DNA of 64,000 nt from Haladaptatus halobius (GTDB lineage: Archaea > Halobacteriota > Halobacteria > Halobacteriales > Haladaptataceae): the NCBI RefSeq assembly GCF_020618475.1, contig NZ_CP085339.1:248001-312000 (forward strand), read 5' to 3'. The position numbers and the translations under genes are program-made. This document shows, one piece after another, positions 36,394-45,677 of this stretch. Each line of letters opens with the position of its first letter. Position 1 is the stretch's first letter. The notes beneath the pieces are model-generated. The model worked only from the letters and a program-made list of their open reading frames with translations, searched no databases and was not told where the DNA came from.

Positions 36394-36699
36394 CTCTTCG
36401 ATTTTTTCGAACGTTAAGTACCGTTGGAACTGTTGGCCACTTGTGTACCGAGACGATTAACCTGCGTCAATACGGGGCGGCGGTGCGCATGCTCTTCACG
36501 GCCGATTTATTCTGCATCTCAAATCGAGCCTAGTACGTGTAGATTGATAGAGATTGATTCTGAATCGACTAGCATTCGAACTATTTATTTCCAGCAGCTA
36601 TAGCTGCTTTCTCGATCAATTTTCCAGTTATTAGTAGTATTAGAAAGACAGGTACATAGGAAGCAGTAACTCTTGGTTTGGGTATATAAACTCTGTACT
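36394..36699. other. Intergenic stretch without a recognisable gene
   Basis: About 305 bases; AT-rich. It ends in the promoter of the PhoX gene. A second TATA-like GTATATAAA lies at 36682-36690. Confidence 0.45.
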
Positions 36700-36713
36700 T
36701 CTATTATAAATTT
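36700..36713 (+). promoter_or_regulatory. Island promoter element upstream of the PhoX gene
   Basis: TCTATTATAAATTT; the ATTATAA core (36703-36709) ends 35 bases before ATG 36745, or 23 before ATG 36733. Confidence 0.6.
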
Positions 36714-36744
36714 ACATCATTCACGGGTAGAAATGCACGGCTGT

Positions 36745-38829
36745 ATGGTGGAGTTTACTCGCCGCAAATTGATGGCAACGTCCGTGGCAGCCACATTGGG
36801 TGCAAGTGTCGCAGGTACAGGTGTCTCGGGGGGCAAAAGCAGCAATCCTCCTGAAGACAAGAACACGCCGCGAGCACCCTACGTGAAGGGAGAGCTCAAG
36901 CGATTTTCGTCAACTGCGTTCGGCGCAGAAGTCACGGGGCCATTCGTGTTCGCAGACGGAACCCCGCTTTACAGTCTCCAGCACCCGAGTCGGGACAATC
37001 CTGCACCATACAACAAGGCGGGAGTCGGATACTTCAAGGGATTCCAGTTCTCGATGGACGGGAACAATGGCGACTTCAGCGGGCTCTCGACGCCACAAAC
37101 GAACGAGGAGAAAGAGAAGATTCGAAGTGCAGACGGCAAGTACGAATTCCTCGCTCACGAGGAAGACCGCATCAACGGCGGCACTGAACGCCTTGGCGTC
37201 GTCCAAACGCCAGATGGTAAAAACATCACTCAAGATAACTTCGCCGGCACTCAGTACGGGGACGCCGCGTCAAATCCGGACTGCAACCAGTTCATCCCAA
37301 CGAACGACGACGGAACTGAAGGGTACTTATTCACGAACTGGGAGAACAGCCCCGGAAACGTTTCGCGAGTCCCGCTCAGGCAGACCGATGATGGTGAATG
37401 GAACGCGGATTTGGAGAATGCGATTAACCTCGCCAACACGGCACTGCTGCGCAAACTCGGTGGCACGCGAATCAATTGCTACGGTGATCGCACTCCATGG
37501 AACACGATGATCTCCTCCGAGGAGAACTATGCCCATCCGCGTGTCTCGCTCACCGCGACGGTGAGTGACATCGTCGACCAGGGGAGTGGAAAGGGACTCA
37601 TCGGTGCGTGCCAGTTTTGGAACCGGCCCAACCCGACTGGGATTCAGGAGGCCATCAAGAAGTACTATGGCAGTGACTCCTGGGATGTTCAGGGCTACTG
37701 GGCACTGACGGGCCTCGAATTCCTCGCATACTACCTCGGTGCCGACCCCGTCGACCAATCGTCTGACAACAAGAGCAACACGACCACGCCGATTGGCGAT
37801 GTCTTCCCGAATCCCTATCGATACGGTTATCAGGTCGATTTCCGTGAGCCAACTGCCAACCCACCGAAGCCGGTCAAGTACTACGTGATGGGACGAGCAG
37901 CTTGGGAAGCGCCGGACATCCAGAGTGACAAGCGAACGGTGTACGGTTGTTCGGACGGCGACAGCAAAGGTATCTACAAATTCGTCGCCGACGAGCCAAT
38001 CGACAGTTACCGTGACCCTATGGACATCGCCGGGACGTTGTATGCACCGAAGGTGACCAACGAGGACGCCGCGAAGAAGAATCCACCCGCTAACGTCAAT
38101 CTCGAGTTCGAGTGGCTGGAACTGGGCCACGCCACCAATCGCGAAGTCGAGAACTGGATCGCCACGTATGACGACATCACCCAAGCGGAGTATCTTGAAA
38201 CCCACGCGGATACCGACTGGCAGGACGACCTCGCCGCGGCGCTCGAAGAAGCTGACAAGGAAGTCGTCGAGAACGGCAACCAGAACTATATTGCGAACCA
38301 GAAGATCATCACGTGGGCAGAGCAGTACGAACGTGAGGGCCCGGATGGCGTCGATGATGACCTCCGAAAGGTGCCGTTCCTTGAAACGCGTGCGGCCGCC
38401 AAAGAGATTGGCGCGACCATAGAGTTCAACAAGGCCGAAGGGGTCGACAGCATCGATGGCGCAGAACCCGGCGACTACGTCTACTTCGCCATCTCCGAAC
38501 TTAACGATGACATGGCCACCGGCCAGGGCGACATTCAATTAGACCGTGTTGACGGCGGTGTTGTCTACCGCGCTGAACTCGAAGAGGACTACAACGTCTC
38601 GACGCTCGAACCCGTGATCGTCGGCCCGGACGCAAGTGATCCGGTCGCTGTCGCGGACGACGCGCTCATCAACATCGACAACGTCTACGTGATGGACGAC
38701 GGTCGGGTCCTCTGCTGTGAGGACGCTGACAAGTTCGGACGGTCGTATAGCAACGACTGTCTGTACGTCTACGACCCTGCTGAGGATGCAGGTCGCAGTC
38801 GCGGACAGAACGAGACCGGCGGCTGCTGA
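36745..38829 (+). CDS. phoX: PhoX-family alkaline phosphatase, Tat-exported
   Basis: A 694-residue protein from ATG 36745 (MVEFTRRKLMATSVAATLG); ATG 36733 adds four residues. The Tat motif TRRKLMATS is right at the N-terminus. The PhoX beta-propeller is recognisable through FAGTQYGDAASNPDCNQFIP, LFTNWENSPG, CYGDRTPWNTMISSEEN, KYYVMGRAAWEAPD, VYGCSDGDSKGIYKFVADEP and VYVMDDGRVLCCEDAD. PhoX enzymes are Fe/Ca-dependent monoesterases exported by Tat and usually induced by phosphate shortage. The shared island promoter supports that here. Confidence 0.9.
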   Translation: MVEFTRRKLMATSVAATLGASVAGTGVSGGKSSNPPEDKNTPRAPYVKGELKRFSSTAFGAEVTGPFVFADGTPLYSLQHPSRDNPAPYNKAGVGYFKGFQFSMDGNNGDFSGLSTPQTNEEKEKIRSADGKYEFLAHEEDRINGGTERLGVVQTPDGKNITQDNFAGTQYGDAASNPDCNQFIPTNDDGTEGYLFTNWENSPGNVSRVPLRQTDDGEWNADLENAINLANTALLRKLGGTRINCYGDRTPWNTMISSEENYAHPRVSLTATVSDIVDQGSGKGLIGACQFWNRPNPTGIQEAIKKYYGSDSWDVQGYWALTGLEFLAYYLGADPVDQSSDNKSNTTTPIGDVFPNPYRYGYQVDFREPTANPPKPVKYYVMGRAAWEAPDIQSDKRTVYGCSDGDSKGIYKFVADEPIDSYRDPMDIAGTLYAPKVTNEDAAKKNPPANVNLEFEWLELGHATNREVENWIATYDDITQAEYLETHADTDWQDDLAAALEEADKEVVENGNQNYIANQKIITWAEQYEREGPDGVDDDLRKVPFLETRAAAKEIGATIEFNKAEGVDSIDGAEPGDYVYFAISELNDDMATGQGDIQLDRVDGGVVYRAELEEDYNVSTLEPVIVGPDASDPVAVADDALINIDNVYVMDDGRVLCCEDADKFGRSYSNDCLYVYDPAEDAGRSRGQNETGGC

Positions 38830-38974
38830 GACACGCTCCGGTGCGGAAATTAAACGGCTAATCGCTCCTGTTTAACAGGGTTGTCCCTGGACTCTCGATT
38901 TTTCTCATCTCGTATTAAGTGGACAGGCATAATGGCGCAATTAGCCTCCAGATTACTCCATAGTCGTCAAACCT

Positions 38975-39433
38975 CTACGATGCGATGAGTATCGATATCT
39001 TTGTCCATCGAATTCTATTATATACATCCATTTCCGCCAGACTGTAATCGTGTCGCGGGGCGAAGTCGACCTCAAGATCGACCGTCCCGTCAGTGCATTT
39101 GATTTTGCGATAAAGCGCCCGACAGGGTTCTTTTATGTCGGTCTCGGTTGGAGGCATGAAATCGGTTATCTGAACCGTGCCATCGTTGGTTTTAAACTCG
39201 GTTTGCAAGACGTTCGTTCGGGGAAGATACCTTTGTTTGGTTTCGGACGCTTTGACTGGATTGATTCGAAAATGGCCGCCTCGATCGACGTCGAGAATGG
39301 CCGCAAAGACGCTTGGGGACTTAATGTGTGGCAGCGGATACCACGCTATCGCGCCGGTGGGATCCACGAGCGCACAGGTCTCCAAGTTTCCGACGATTCC
39401 GTATGATTCAATAGGCGGATATTTATCCGTCAT
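38975..39433 (-). pseudogene. N-terminal fragment of a GH15-type trehalase/glucoamylase
   Basis: The 152-codon frame (MTDKYPPIESYGIVGNLETC) matches the start of haloarchaeal GH15 proteins: ALVDPTGAIAWYPLPHIKSP, FAAILDVDRGGHFRI, VLQTEFKTNDGTVQITDFMP and LEVDFAPRHDYS. Intact family members exceed 600 residues and carry the catalytic barrel downstream; here about 135 matching residues are followed by an unrelated tail and a stop. The enzyme is lost. Confidence 0.8.
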
Positions 39434-39757
39434 TATCTGGACTATCCCTTTCGGTTAGCTCGGGTTCTGATAAACAATCTGAGTTGAAATGTTGTCGAGC
39501 CATACGGATCCATATTTAGCGATACAATGGCGGCGCGTAACTCAGTGAGGGTGCATCGATAACACACTCCGCGAGAATAGAAGGAGGAACCCTTTGTGAC
39601 CACCGATAAATACCTTATGTTGGTCGTGAAATGAAAACGGTCGTCTAAGCGCCACGCATAAATTGATTCGGGGGTACCGAGGGTGTTGTACTTCCGGTTA
39701 TGGTCTAAAAAGCAGTGATCGACTGTATGACTTCGGCAGCCGCCACTTCTGTCTTAT
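39434..39757. other. Gap with possible insertion-sequence debris
   Basis: About 325 bases. A minus-strand frame around 39680 (DHNRKYNTLGTPESIYAW) resembles the fragment near 31500 (YKRKCNTLERVVEN). Both could be remnants of one transposable element. No gene. Confidence 0.35.
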
Positions 39758-40252
39758 TTATTCCCCAACCCTTGTGTAGGTCAAGTCGAAATCTACCTCC
39801 CAGTCGACCCCATCGTCTGAGCGTTCCCAGGTGGCTTCGATCGTATCGCCGTCCTCGCTAAAGGTGCCTGTAAAATGTTGTGCGAACCCAGGTGTGTCCC
39901 TCCAAATTTTCCATACACCATTGCTCAGACTCATTTGGTACACGCGGAAGACACCACGCGAGTCAGTATAGAGCATCGTGAACTCCTCGCTCGAATCGTC
40001 TAGGCCGATGACTGATACAGTGGAGCGAGGTGCATTTTCAATCCATTCCGTGGGTGCGTCCGATAGATCAACGACTTCTGAACGGTAAACGAGGAAGGCT
40101 CCATCCTCCAGCCAATTGAACGTTGCCCGTCCTCCTCTAAGCGTTTGCCCGTCTATCCTCACTTCTGTTTCCCACTCACCAACGAGCCGATTTAGCCGGC
40201 CAAGAACCGGATTCGATTCTACAGGTTGGCCGTTCGCTTCTTCATCAGACAT
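39758..40252 (-). CDS. DUF1579-like lipocalin-fold protein
   Basis: A 164-residue protein (MSDEEANGQPVESNPVLGRL). It opens with LVGEWETEVRIDGQTLRGGR and continues with alternating beta strands (FNWLEDGAFLVYRSEV, FTMLYTDSRGVFRVYQMS) closing with WEVDFDLTYTRVG. This is the pattern of small beta-barrel proteins annotated as DUF1579. Ligand and role unknown. Intact. Confidence 0.7.
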   Translation of the reverse strand: MSDEEANGQPVESNPVLGRLNRLVGEWETEVRIDGQTLRGGRATFNWLEDGAFLVYRSEVVDLSDAPTEWIENAPRSTVSVIGLDDSSEEFTMLYTDSRGVFRVYQMSLSNGVWKIWRDTPGFAQHFTGTFSEDGDTIEATWERSDDGVDWEVDFDLTYTRVGE

Positions 40253-40426
40253 AATCCTCTAATAGGAGGCTAGCCATCATCAAGGTTCGTTCGAACATAT
40301 TTCACCTCGTTTTACTTAGACTTTTTCTAATAAATCCGGGAGAGGGTACCGGAGTAGTCCACTTCCCCTTTTGAGGTGAGGCGACAGGAGATTAGTCCGC
40401 TGTCCTGAATAGAGAGCGTGAATAGT

Positions 40427-40585
40427 TCAGTCGCGCTTTCCTCTCTTGCAGAAATGTGTTCTTCCTTCAAGTTCTGCCACCACTTCCGCAACAGTGACTT
40501 GCGGATCACCGTCATCAGCCGAAGCTAACTCGGTATGGAAAACCGTTTTCTCGGGATTCTGGTGGATGTCTTTGTTCTCGGCCAT
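40427..40585 (-). pseudogene. HalOD1 protein, N-terminal fragment in duplicated segment
   Basis: From ATG 40585 the frame reads MAENKDIHQNPEKTVFHTEL and TVAEVVAELEG, nearly the same as the intact HalOD1 protein at 25399-25692. It then shifts and stops at 40427 (THFCKRGKRD). Against copy 1 one base is missing at the break (CC instead of CCC near 40463), and downstream sequence is unrelated. Confidence 0.8.
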
Positions 40586-40672
40586 ATCATCGCTTATTGA
40601 GCGTGATGGTCGTAAACGAATTGGCTGCAGGACTAACAGGAAACTAAGTGGTCAGACAGGTAAAACTGGGAG
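40467..40672. repeat. Segmental duplication, copy 2 (partner at 25572-25775)
   Basis: Nearly identical to copy 1 over about 200 bases, covering the promoter and first 40 codons of a HalOD1 gene. Copy 2 carries the frameshift. Confidence 0.85.
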
Positions 40673-40892
40673 ACACCAACTTCAGATCATATAATTAACT
40701 GGTAACCACCAACTGAGTAGTCGTTGTTAGACCTCGAAATAAAAGCATGTATCAAACACCATCACTCGAGGCTGTGAACACCATGAATTACGGAAGATGA
40801 GCGAACCAATCGCGACCAGCCACTTGACCACAGATGTATCGACTCGGAATCACCACTGGGGTGGCCACGCCAACGAACGTCATTCTGTGGTG

Positions 40893-40997
40893 ATGAGGGT
40901 AACAGATATTGAGGTTGCTGTCCCAGCCGACGAATTTGTGCTCAGTCAGACGTTGACAACGATCGACGGGCAGACCGTTAAGTACCTTTATGACTGA
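40893..40997 (+). pseudogene. N-terminal fragment of an HTH-10-type regulator
   Basis: From ATG 40893 the short frame (MRVTDIEVAVPADEFVLSQT) has the strand-plus-ADEFxLxxTL pattern that opens many bacterio-opsin-activator (HTH-10) regulators. A stop follows at 40997 and no helix-turn-helix part is found. The remaining bases up to 41269 and between 40673 and 40892 hold no gene. Confidence 0.5.
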
Positions 40998-41269
40998 TTT
41001 TGCTTGCGTCGAAGAATAGACTTTGACGGAATCGAACTCCTTGCCGGTAATGAGATTTTCTGCTTCCTCAAGGGTGGCGACCCGGCTGGATCCACCTCAG
41101 CTTATGAAATTAATGGGACTCTTCCAGTTGCTATCGGAACAAAATCCCAATCATCTAATATTTTTACCTATCTCCAACATCATATTAAGGTAGTTTCCGT
41201 TATGAGTTCTGTCGCCACATACTAGGTATTTTCGTTTGCTAAAAGAGTGATCGGCTATTCGCGTCGACC

Positions 41270-43201
41270 TTAGGTTGGCTGGTACGACTCTTCGTCGAGG
41301 ATGATCGCCTCGTCGTTGGCGATAACCACAGTGTCGGGATTGCTGTTGTTCAGGACTGCACCGTCAAACCCGGTATAAATGGTCGACTGGGTGTCATCTC
41401 CACTTCCGTTCCGGACGGTGACTGTCTCGCCTGCTCCGAGAGTGAAATCACCGAACGTATAGTTTTGCACCCGGCCGCCTTCGAAGCTGAGAATGAAGTC
41501 CGACATGTTAATCTCAGTGTCGCCTTCGTTCTGCAGTGTGACGTATTCATTGTTGAGATCTCCATCCTGATTTGGACGAATATCGGTGATCTCTATAGGT
41601 TCTTCCTTCGGTCGTTCCGAGATCAGCTGAGCGCCGGGATTGCCAGCCTCCGTTACAAACGATGCAAGGGTGTCAATCGATGCACTCGGTTTCTCAACGG
41701 TCGAGACAACTCGGTAGTCGGCCTGCCACTGCTCAGGGGTAAGCGTACAACGGACGTAGCCTCGGTCAACGTTAAAGAATTCTTGCCATGATTCGCCCGC
41801 CGATGGACCATACTGGGTGAGCCCGGACGTGTCTCCGAACGAGGAGATCGACGTGCCAACGTACTCAGTGCCCACTGTTTTGGAATCCGGATCCGAAAAG
41901 TCAGCTTTGAGATTGTAGGCGTAATTACGGTGAACGTCGCCAGTGATGACGATTGGGTTGAGATCGCCATCTTCAGACATCGCATCAAGCAAGGTTTGCC
42001 GATCAGCCCGATAACCATCCCATTTGTCTCCGCCACCGAACTCGGCGTCGTCTGGATCTGCATTCTCGTCAGTCGCCGCGACAGGGACTTGGTTTGCGAG
42101 GATGTTCCACTGGGACGTGGAACTATCCAGCCCATCTAGCAACCATTTTTCTTGTTCGTCGCCGAGAATGGTCCGTTCAGGGTCTTTCACCTTTTTGCTG
42201 GAATGCGTTTGGTCATCACGATACTGCCTGGTATCAAGCACGTTGAACTCGGCTAACTGTCCGAATGTAAACCGGCGGTAAAGGGGCATATCTGGCCCGT
42301 CAGGCATTCGTGAGCGGCGTATTGGCTGGTGCTCCCAGTAGGCTTGATAGGCCGCAGCCCGCCGTTCAAGGAACTCTTCGGGTGGGGTCCCTTCATCAAT
42401 TTCATCAGCGTAGTTGTTTGCGACCTCGTGATCATCCCATGTAATGAACCATGGGAATGCTGCATGGGCATCCTGGAGGTGTGAATCAGTCTTATACTGT
42501 GCGTGACGAATGCGATAATCGGCTAGACTCTTGATTTCTCGTGGCGGCTCATGGCCACGGTCTAGTGAGCCCTGCGACCCCCCTTCATAGATATAATCGC
42601 CGAGATGAAAAACCATGTCAAGCTCTTCTTCAGCAAGGTGCTGATGAGAGGTGTAATATCCGGATGGATAGTTCTGACAGGATGCGAATGCAAAGTTCAG
42701 TTCGTCAATATCCGAATCAGGTGCTGGAGCAGTCTTTGTCCGGCCCACTGGACTTGTGTCTTCTCCAACCCGGAACTGGTAATAGTATTCTGTATTGGGT
42801 TCAAGCCCCTCGGGTTCAATGTGCACGGAATGAGCGTGTTCTGGCCGCGCGTACACCGTACCATCTTTCACAACCTGCTGCATGTTTTCACGAGTGGCCA
42901 CCTTCCATGCGACTGGCACCTTCTTATCTGGCATCCCACCATCAGCTTGGAGTGGTTCTGGTACAAGACGCGTCCAAAGTACAACCGAGTCCGGAAGCGG
43001 GTCACCAGAAGCTACACCAAGTGTAAACGGATCGTCGCTCAATTGACTGGTGATGTCGTTTTTCGCTGTAGCAAGTCCTATCGTTCCGAACGTCGTAAGC
43101 CCAGCCACACCCGTTGCCGTCTGAAGGAATTCACGGCGGTTTGAGGAGAAAAATTTGTTTTGTTGAGTATCCATCTTATTGTTACTGCCAGACTCTGTCA
43201 T
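41270..43201 (-). CDS. PhoD-like alkaline phosphatase with C-terminal lamin-tail-like domain, Tat-exported
   Basis: From ATG 43201 (MTESGSNNKMDTQQNK) the protein has 643 residues; ATG 43210 would add three. The chosen start aligns with its paralogue at 28556 and gives the same 40-base distance to the promoter core. Tat motif NRREFLQTATGVAG, PhoD N-domain, and metal-site regions FAFASCQNYPSGYYTS, FHLGDYIYEG, ITWDDHEVANNYADE and ITGDVHRNY are all present. The last 110 residues differ from the paralogue: they form a lamin-tail (LTD) type beta domain (ITDIRPNQDGD, YVTLQNEGDTEINMSDFILS, GAGETVTVRNG). So the catalytic core is duplicated but the surface-binding end is exchanged. Confidence 0.92.
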   Translation of the reverse strand: MTESGSNNKMDTQQNKFFSSNRREFLQTATGVAGLTTFGTIGLATAKNDITSQLSDDPFTLGVASGDPLPDSVVLWTRLVPEPLQADGGMPDKKVPVAWKVATRENMQQVVKDGTVYARPEHAHSVHIEPEGLEPNTEYYYQFRVGEDTSPVGRTKTAPAPDSDIDELNFAFASCQNYPSGYYTSHQHLAEEELDMVFHLGDYIYEGGSQGSLDRGHEPPREIKSLADYRIRHAQYKTDSHLQDAHAAFPWFITWDDHEVANNYADEIDEGTPPEEFLERRAAAYQAYWEHQPIRRSRMPDGPDMPLYRRFTFGQLAEFNVLDTRQYRDDQTHSSKKVKDPERTILGDEQEKWLLDGLDSSTSQWNILANQVPVAATDENADPDDAEFGGGDKWDGYRADRQTLLDAMSEDGDLNPIVITGDVHRNYAYNLKADFSDPDSKTVGTEYVGTSISSFGDTSGLTQYGPSAGESWQEFFNVDRGYVRCTLTPEQWQADYRVVSTVEKPSASIDTLASFVTEAGNPGAQLISERPKEEPIEITDIRPNQDGDLNNEYVTLQNEGDTEINMSDFILSFEGGRVQNYTFGDFTLGAGETVTVRNGSGDDTQSTIYTGFDGAVLNNSNPDTVVIANDEAIILDEESYQPT

Positions 43202-43239
43202 TTTATCCATGTAAAGAATTTAAACGTTAGAGTAAGAAT

Positions 43240-43253
43240 GTTTATAATAGGTC
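43240..43253 (-). promoter_or_regulatory. Island promoter element upstream of the PhoD-LTD gene
   Basis: Minus-strand bases GACCTATTATAAAC; the ATTATAA core ends 40 bases before ATG 43201, the same distance as for the paralogue at 31108. Confidence 0.6.
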
Positions 43254-43573
43254 TCTATTAGTATATATCTAAATAAATAAATAATAGAAATATGAGTTCT
43301 CCTATATATTAATAAATAATCTCTGTATACGCCGCCACACAATTATCGATAGAGAATTGACTAGAACCATTCAATAAAGGCTTAGAGCGGAAATTTGAAT
43401 GCCTTCTTACTAAAACGAGCGTTCAATAAAGTAGATGGTAGAAATGAGAAGAGATAACCCACTGATATTAGTATTATTTCACTTTTATAATAATTTAATC
43501 GGTATCTATTTATGTTCTTTTTTGATTAAAAATGGAAGTCAGAGTTTGGTCTTGAGGACTCTAAGAGCGACGG
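43254..43573. other. AT-rich gap without a recognisable gene
   Basis: About 320 bases, very AT-rich (for example AAATAAATAAATAAT near 43271). Nothing gene-like. Confidence 0.5.
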
Positions 43574-44850
43574 TCAATCCAGGTTGTAGACCCAGACCAT
43601 GTTCGGCGGGTCGTGACCTTCATTACCGGTGTCCTCACCAATAATCACTCGACCATCGTCCATCACGACGATATTGTCGGGCTCGGAGATTGTATTCTCG
43701 GGGTCATAGCTCTCTTGGCTCGAAAATGCCTGCTTCATTAATGTCATGCCCTTACCCACAATGCCATTCTCATCCTCTTTGGTCGGATTGTGTACGCAGT
43801 CTTGACAGACAGTACTCGCCGAGTTAGGATGAGCATCGTAGGGACATCCACCACAGATGTTCGCATTCGGTCCACCCGTCACGATCGGTTCCATTCGACT
43901 TACGTTGTAGTTGGCACCGAGCTGCAACCGATAGACTGCACCCCACTCGTTTCCCTCAAGTTGGATTTCGTCTTGCGGGTCGTCGTTCTCAGACGATGCA
44001 TCCTGATTTGAGAGCATCGTCTTGTTTGTATTTGACATCGCCATGTACAGATAGTCACCTGGTTTGGCGTTCTGCTTGATGTTCACGCCTTCCATCTTGC
44101 GGAATTCATTTGTCGCGCCCTTGGCGGCAGCCGCTTTCCGCGATTCGAGAAATGCAACACGGTTGTCCTTTGCCTTTCCACGCGCCCACTGTTTGACTTC
44201 TGCATCAGTGATGTAATTGGCGTTCGATCTCGGCTTTTGGCCATCGTACTTAGCAACCCACGATTCGACTTGATCGTGGGTGCCATGGTCGAGCTTGATC
44301 CATTCCAGATCGAAGCCAGTGGTAGCGACCTTGTTTTCAGCGTCTTGGGTAGCTTTCGCAGCGTAAAGCGTCCCCGCAGAGAGATCACCAGGAGTGTCGG
44401 TCACGAACTTGAAAAAGACCGTTCCGGTTCCATCGTCGCTCAGATACACCGTCCGCTGGTCGGGCATCACGACTGCGTTCTCGCGCGAGAAGCGTCCCAT
44501 CGCAAATTGTTTGACGGGTGTTGGGGTACTAGTCGGATCGTCGATTTCAATGATGTGACCGTATCGATAGGATTCGCGGTACGGCCGAGGTATTCCGACA
44601 TTCGCTCTCGCGCACTGTTCCTTCAGTATACCATTGAGCGGCGTCCGGCTCGTATTCTTCGGAGGTCAATGGCGTGTTCCACGGTGTGACAGTCCCGAAG
44701 CAGTTGTTCCATGTTCCTTCGACGTCGCGGAAGTTGACGTTCTCGCCGCCAATGTTCTCGGGGCGACGCGCGAGGATCTGCTTCGGCAATTCATTTTTGG
44801 ATCGCTTCCTGAACAGGTGCGACTCGGGGCACAAAACACGGTCCTGCTGA
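43574..44850 (-). pseudogene. PhoX-family alkaline phosphatase, N-truncated and frameshifted
   Basis: The N-terminal part survives as ENVNFRDVEGTWNNCFGTVT, PWNTPLTSEEYEPDAAQWYT and EGTVRESE. A shift near 44610 moves the frame to ANVGIPRPYRESYRYGHIIE, then VKQFAMGRFSRENAVVMPD, YLSDDGTGTVFFKFVTD, and on to DNIVVMDDGRVIIGED at the C-terminus. The Tat signal and about 250 N-terminal residues are missing. Sequence differs clearly from the intact PhoX, so it is a second, unrelated lineage of PhoX lost here. Confidence 0.85.
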
Positions 44851-45051
44851 CCAAACGAAAAACAACATAACTGCATAATGGTAAGTTCGGCATCGAGGAG
44901 GCGCTTTCACATAGCCATGAAAGGTTCATCACAATGAAATACAGGGAAATGTGTTAGTTGGTTCGTCCAGTTTCCAACTACAATTTTTCACCGCTCGGCG
45001 TCGTTCTTGCTGGCAAGTACTCATTTATATTGCGAGTGAGTATGAAAAAGT

Positions 45052-45618
45052 ATGGTCGACGTTATTGTTGTCGGCGGTGGCCCCGCCGGCATGAGTGCTG
45101 CACTGTTTACCAGCAAAAACGGTCTCGATACGACAGTGTTCGACACCGATCAGACGTGGATGCATAAGGCTCACCTCTTCAATTTCCTCGGGATTCGAAG
45201 CATCGACGGAGACGTGTTCATGCAGCGCGCCCGCGAACAGGCCACCATGGACCACGGTGTCGACCTATACGAGGGCATCGCAGTTTCAACCGTCGAGAAA
45301 ACCGATGCTGGATTCACCGTCTCCACCGACGAGGACGAGTATGAAGCACCGTATGTTATTCTCGCGACCGGCGCAAAGCGTGACCTTGCCGAAGATCTCG
45401 GCTGTGCGTTCACCGACGAGGACGTCGTGGACGTGGACGTGACGATGGAGACGAGCGTTGAGAATGCCTATGCAACAGGTGCGATGGTTCGGGCGGAAGA
45501 GTGGCAGGCTATCATCTCCGCGGGCGACGGCGCTGCCGCATCGCTCAATATCCTCACTAAGGAGAAAGGCGAGCACTTCCACGACTTCGACACACCAGAT
45601 GACGTTGGCGAGCGCTAG
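45052..45618 (+). CDS. Small thioredoxin-reductase-like flavoprotein
   Basis: A 188-residue protein. The Rossmann FAD motif VVGGGPAGMSAALF opens the chain, followed by TTVFDTDQTW and the second FAD-contact region YVILATGAKRDL and ENAYATGAMVRAEEWQ with ISAGDGAAASLNIL. Compared with thioredoxin reductase (about 320 residues) the NADPH domain with its CxxC is absent, so it is a single-domain form known in haloarchaea. A TATA-like TTTATATT lies about 26 bases before ATG 45052. It converges on the superoxide dismutase gene 60 bases away, consistent with a redox role. Confidence 0.82.
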   Translation: MVDVIVVGGGPAGMSAALFTSKNGLDTTVFDTDQTWMHKAHLFNFLGIRSIDGDVFMQRAREQATMDHGVDLYEGIAVSTVEKTDAGFTVSTDEDEYEAPYVILATGAKRDLAEDLGCAFTDEDVVDVDVTMETSVENAYATGAMVRAEEWQAIISAGDGAAASLNILTKEKGEHFHDFDTPDDVGER

Positions 45619-45677
45619 CTAGCACTCGTCGAGTAGGGTCGATAAAAAGTAGTGAACAACCGGCAGCGATGTGAGAG

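Noticed and set aside
37327..38538. A 403-codon minus-strand frame inside the PhoX gene
   Set aside because: Antisense shadow of a well-supported gene.
45052..45618. Truncated thioredoxin reductase pseudogene
   Set aside because: Although short, the frame is intact with complete FAD contacts at both ends, which fits a known single-domain form rather than a fragment.
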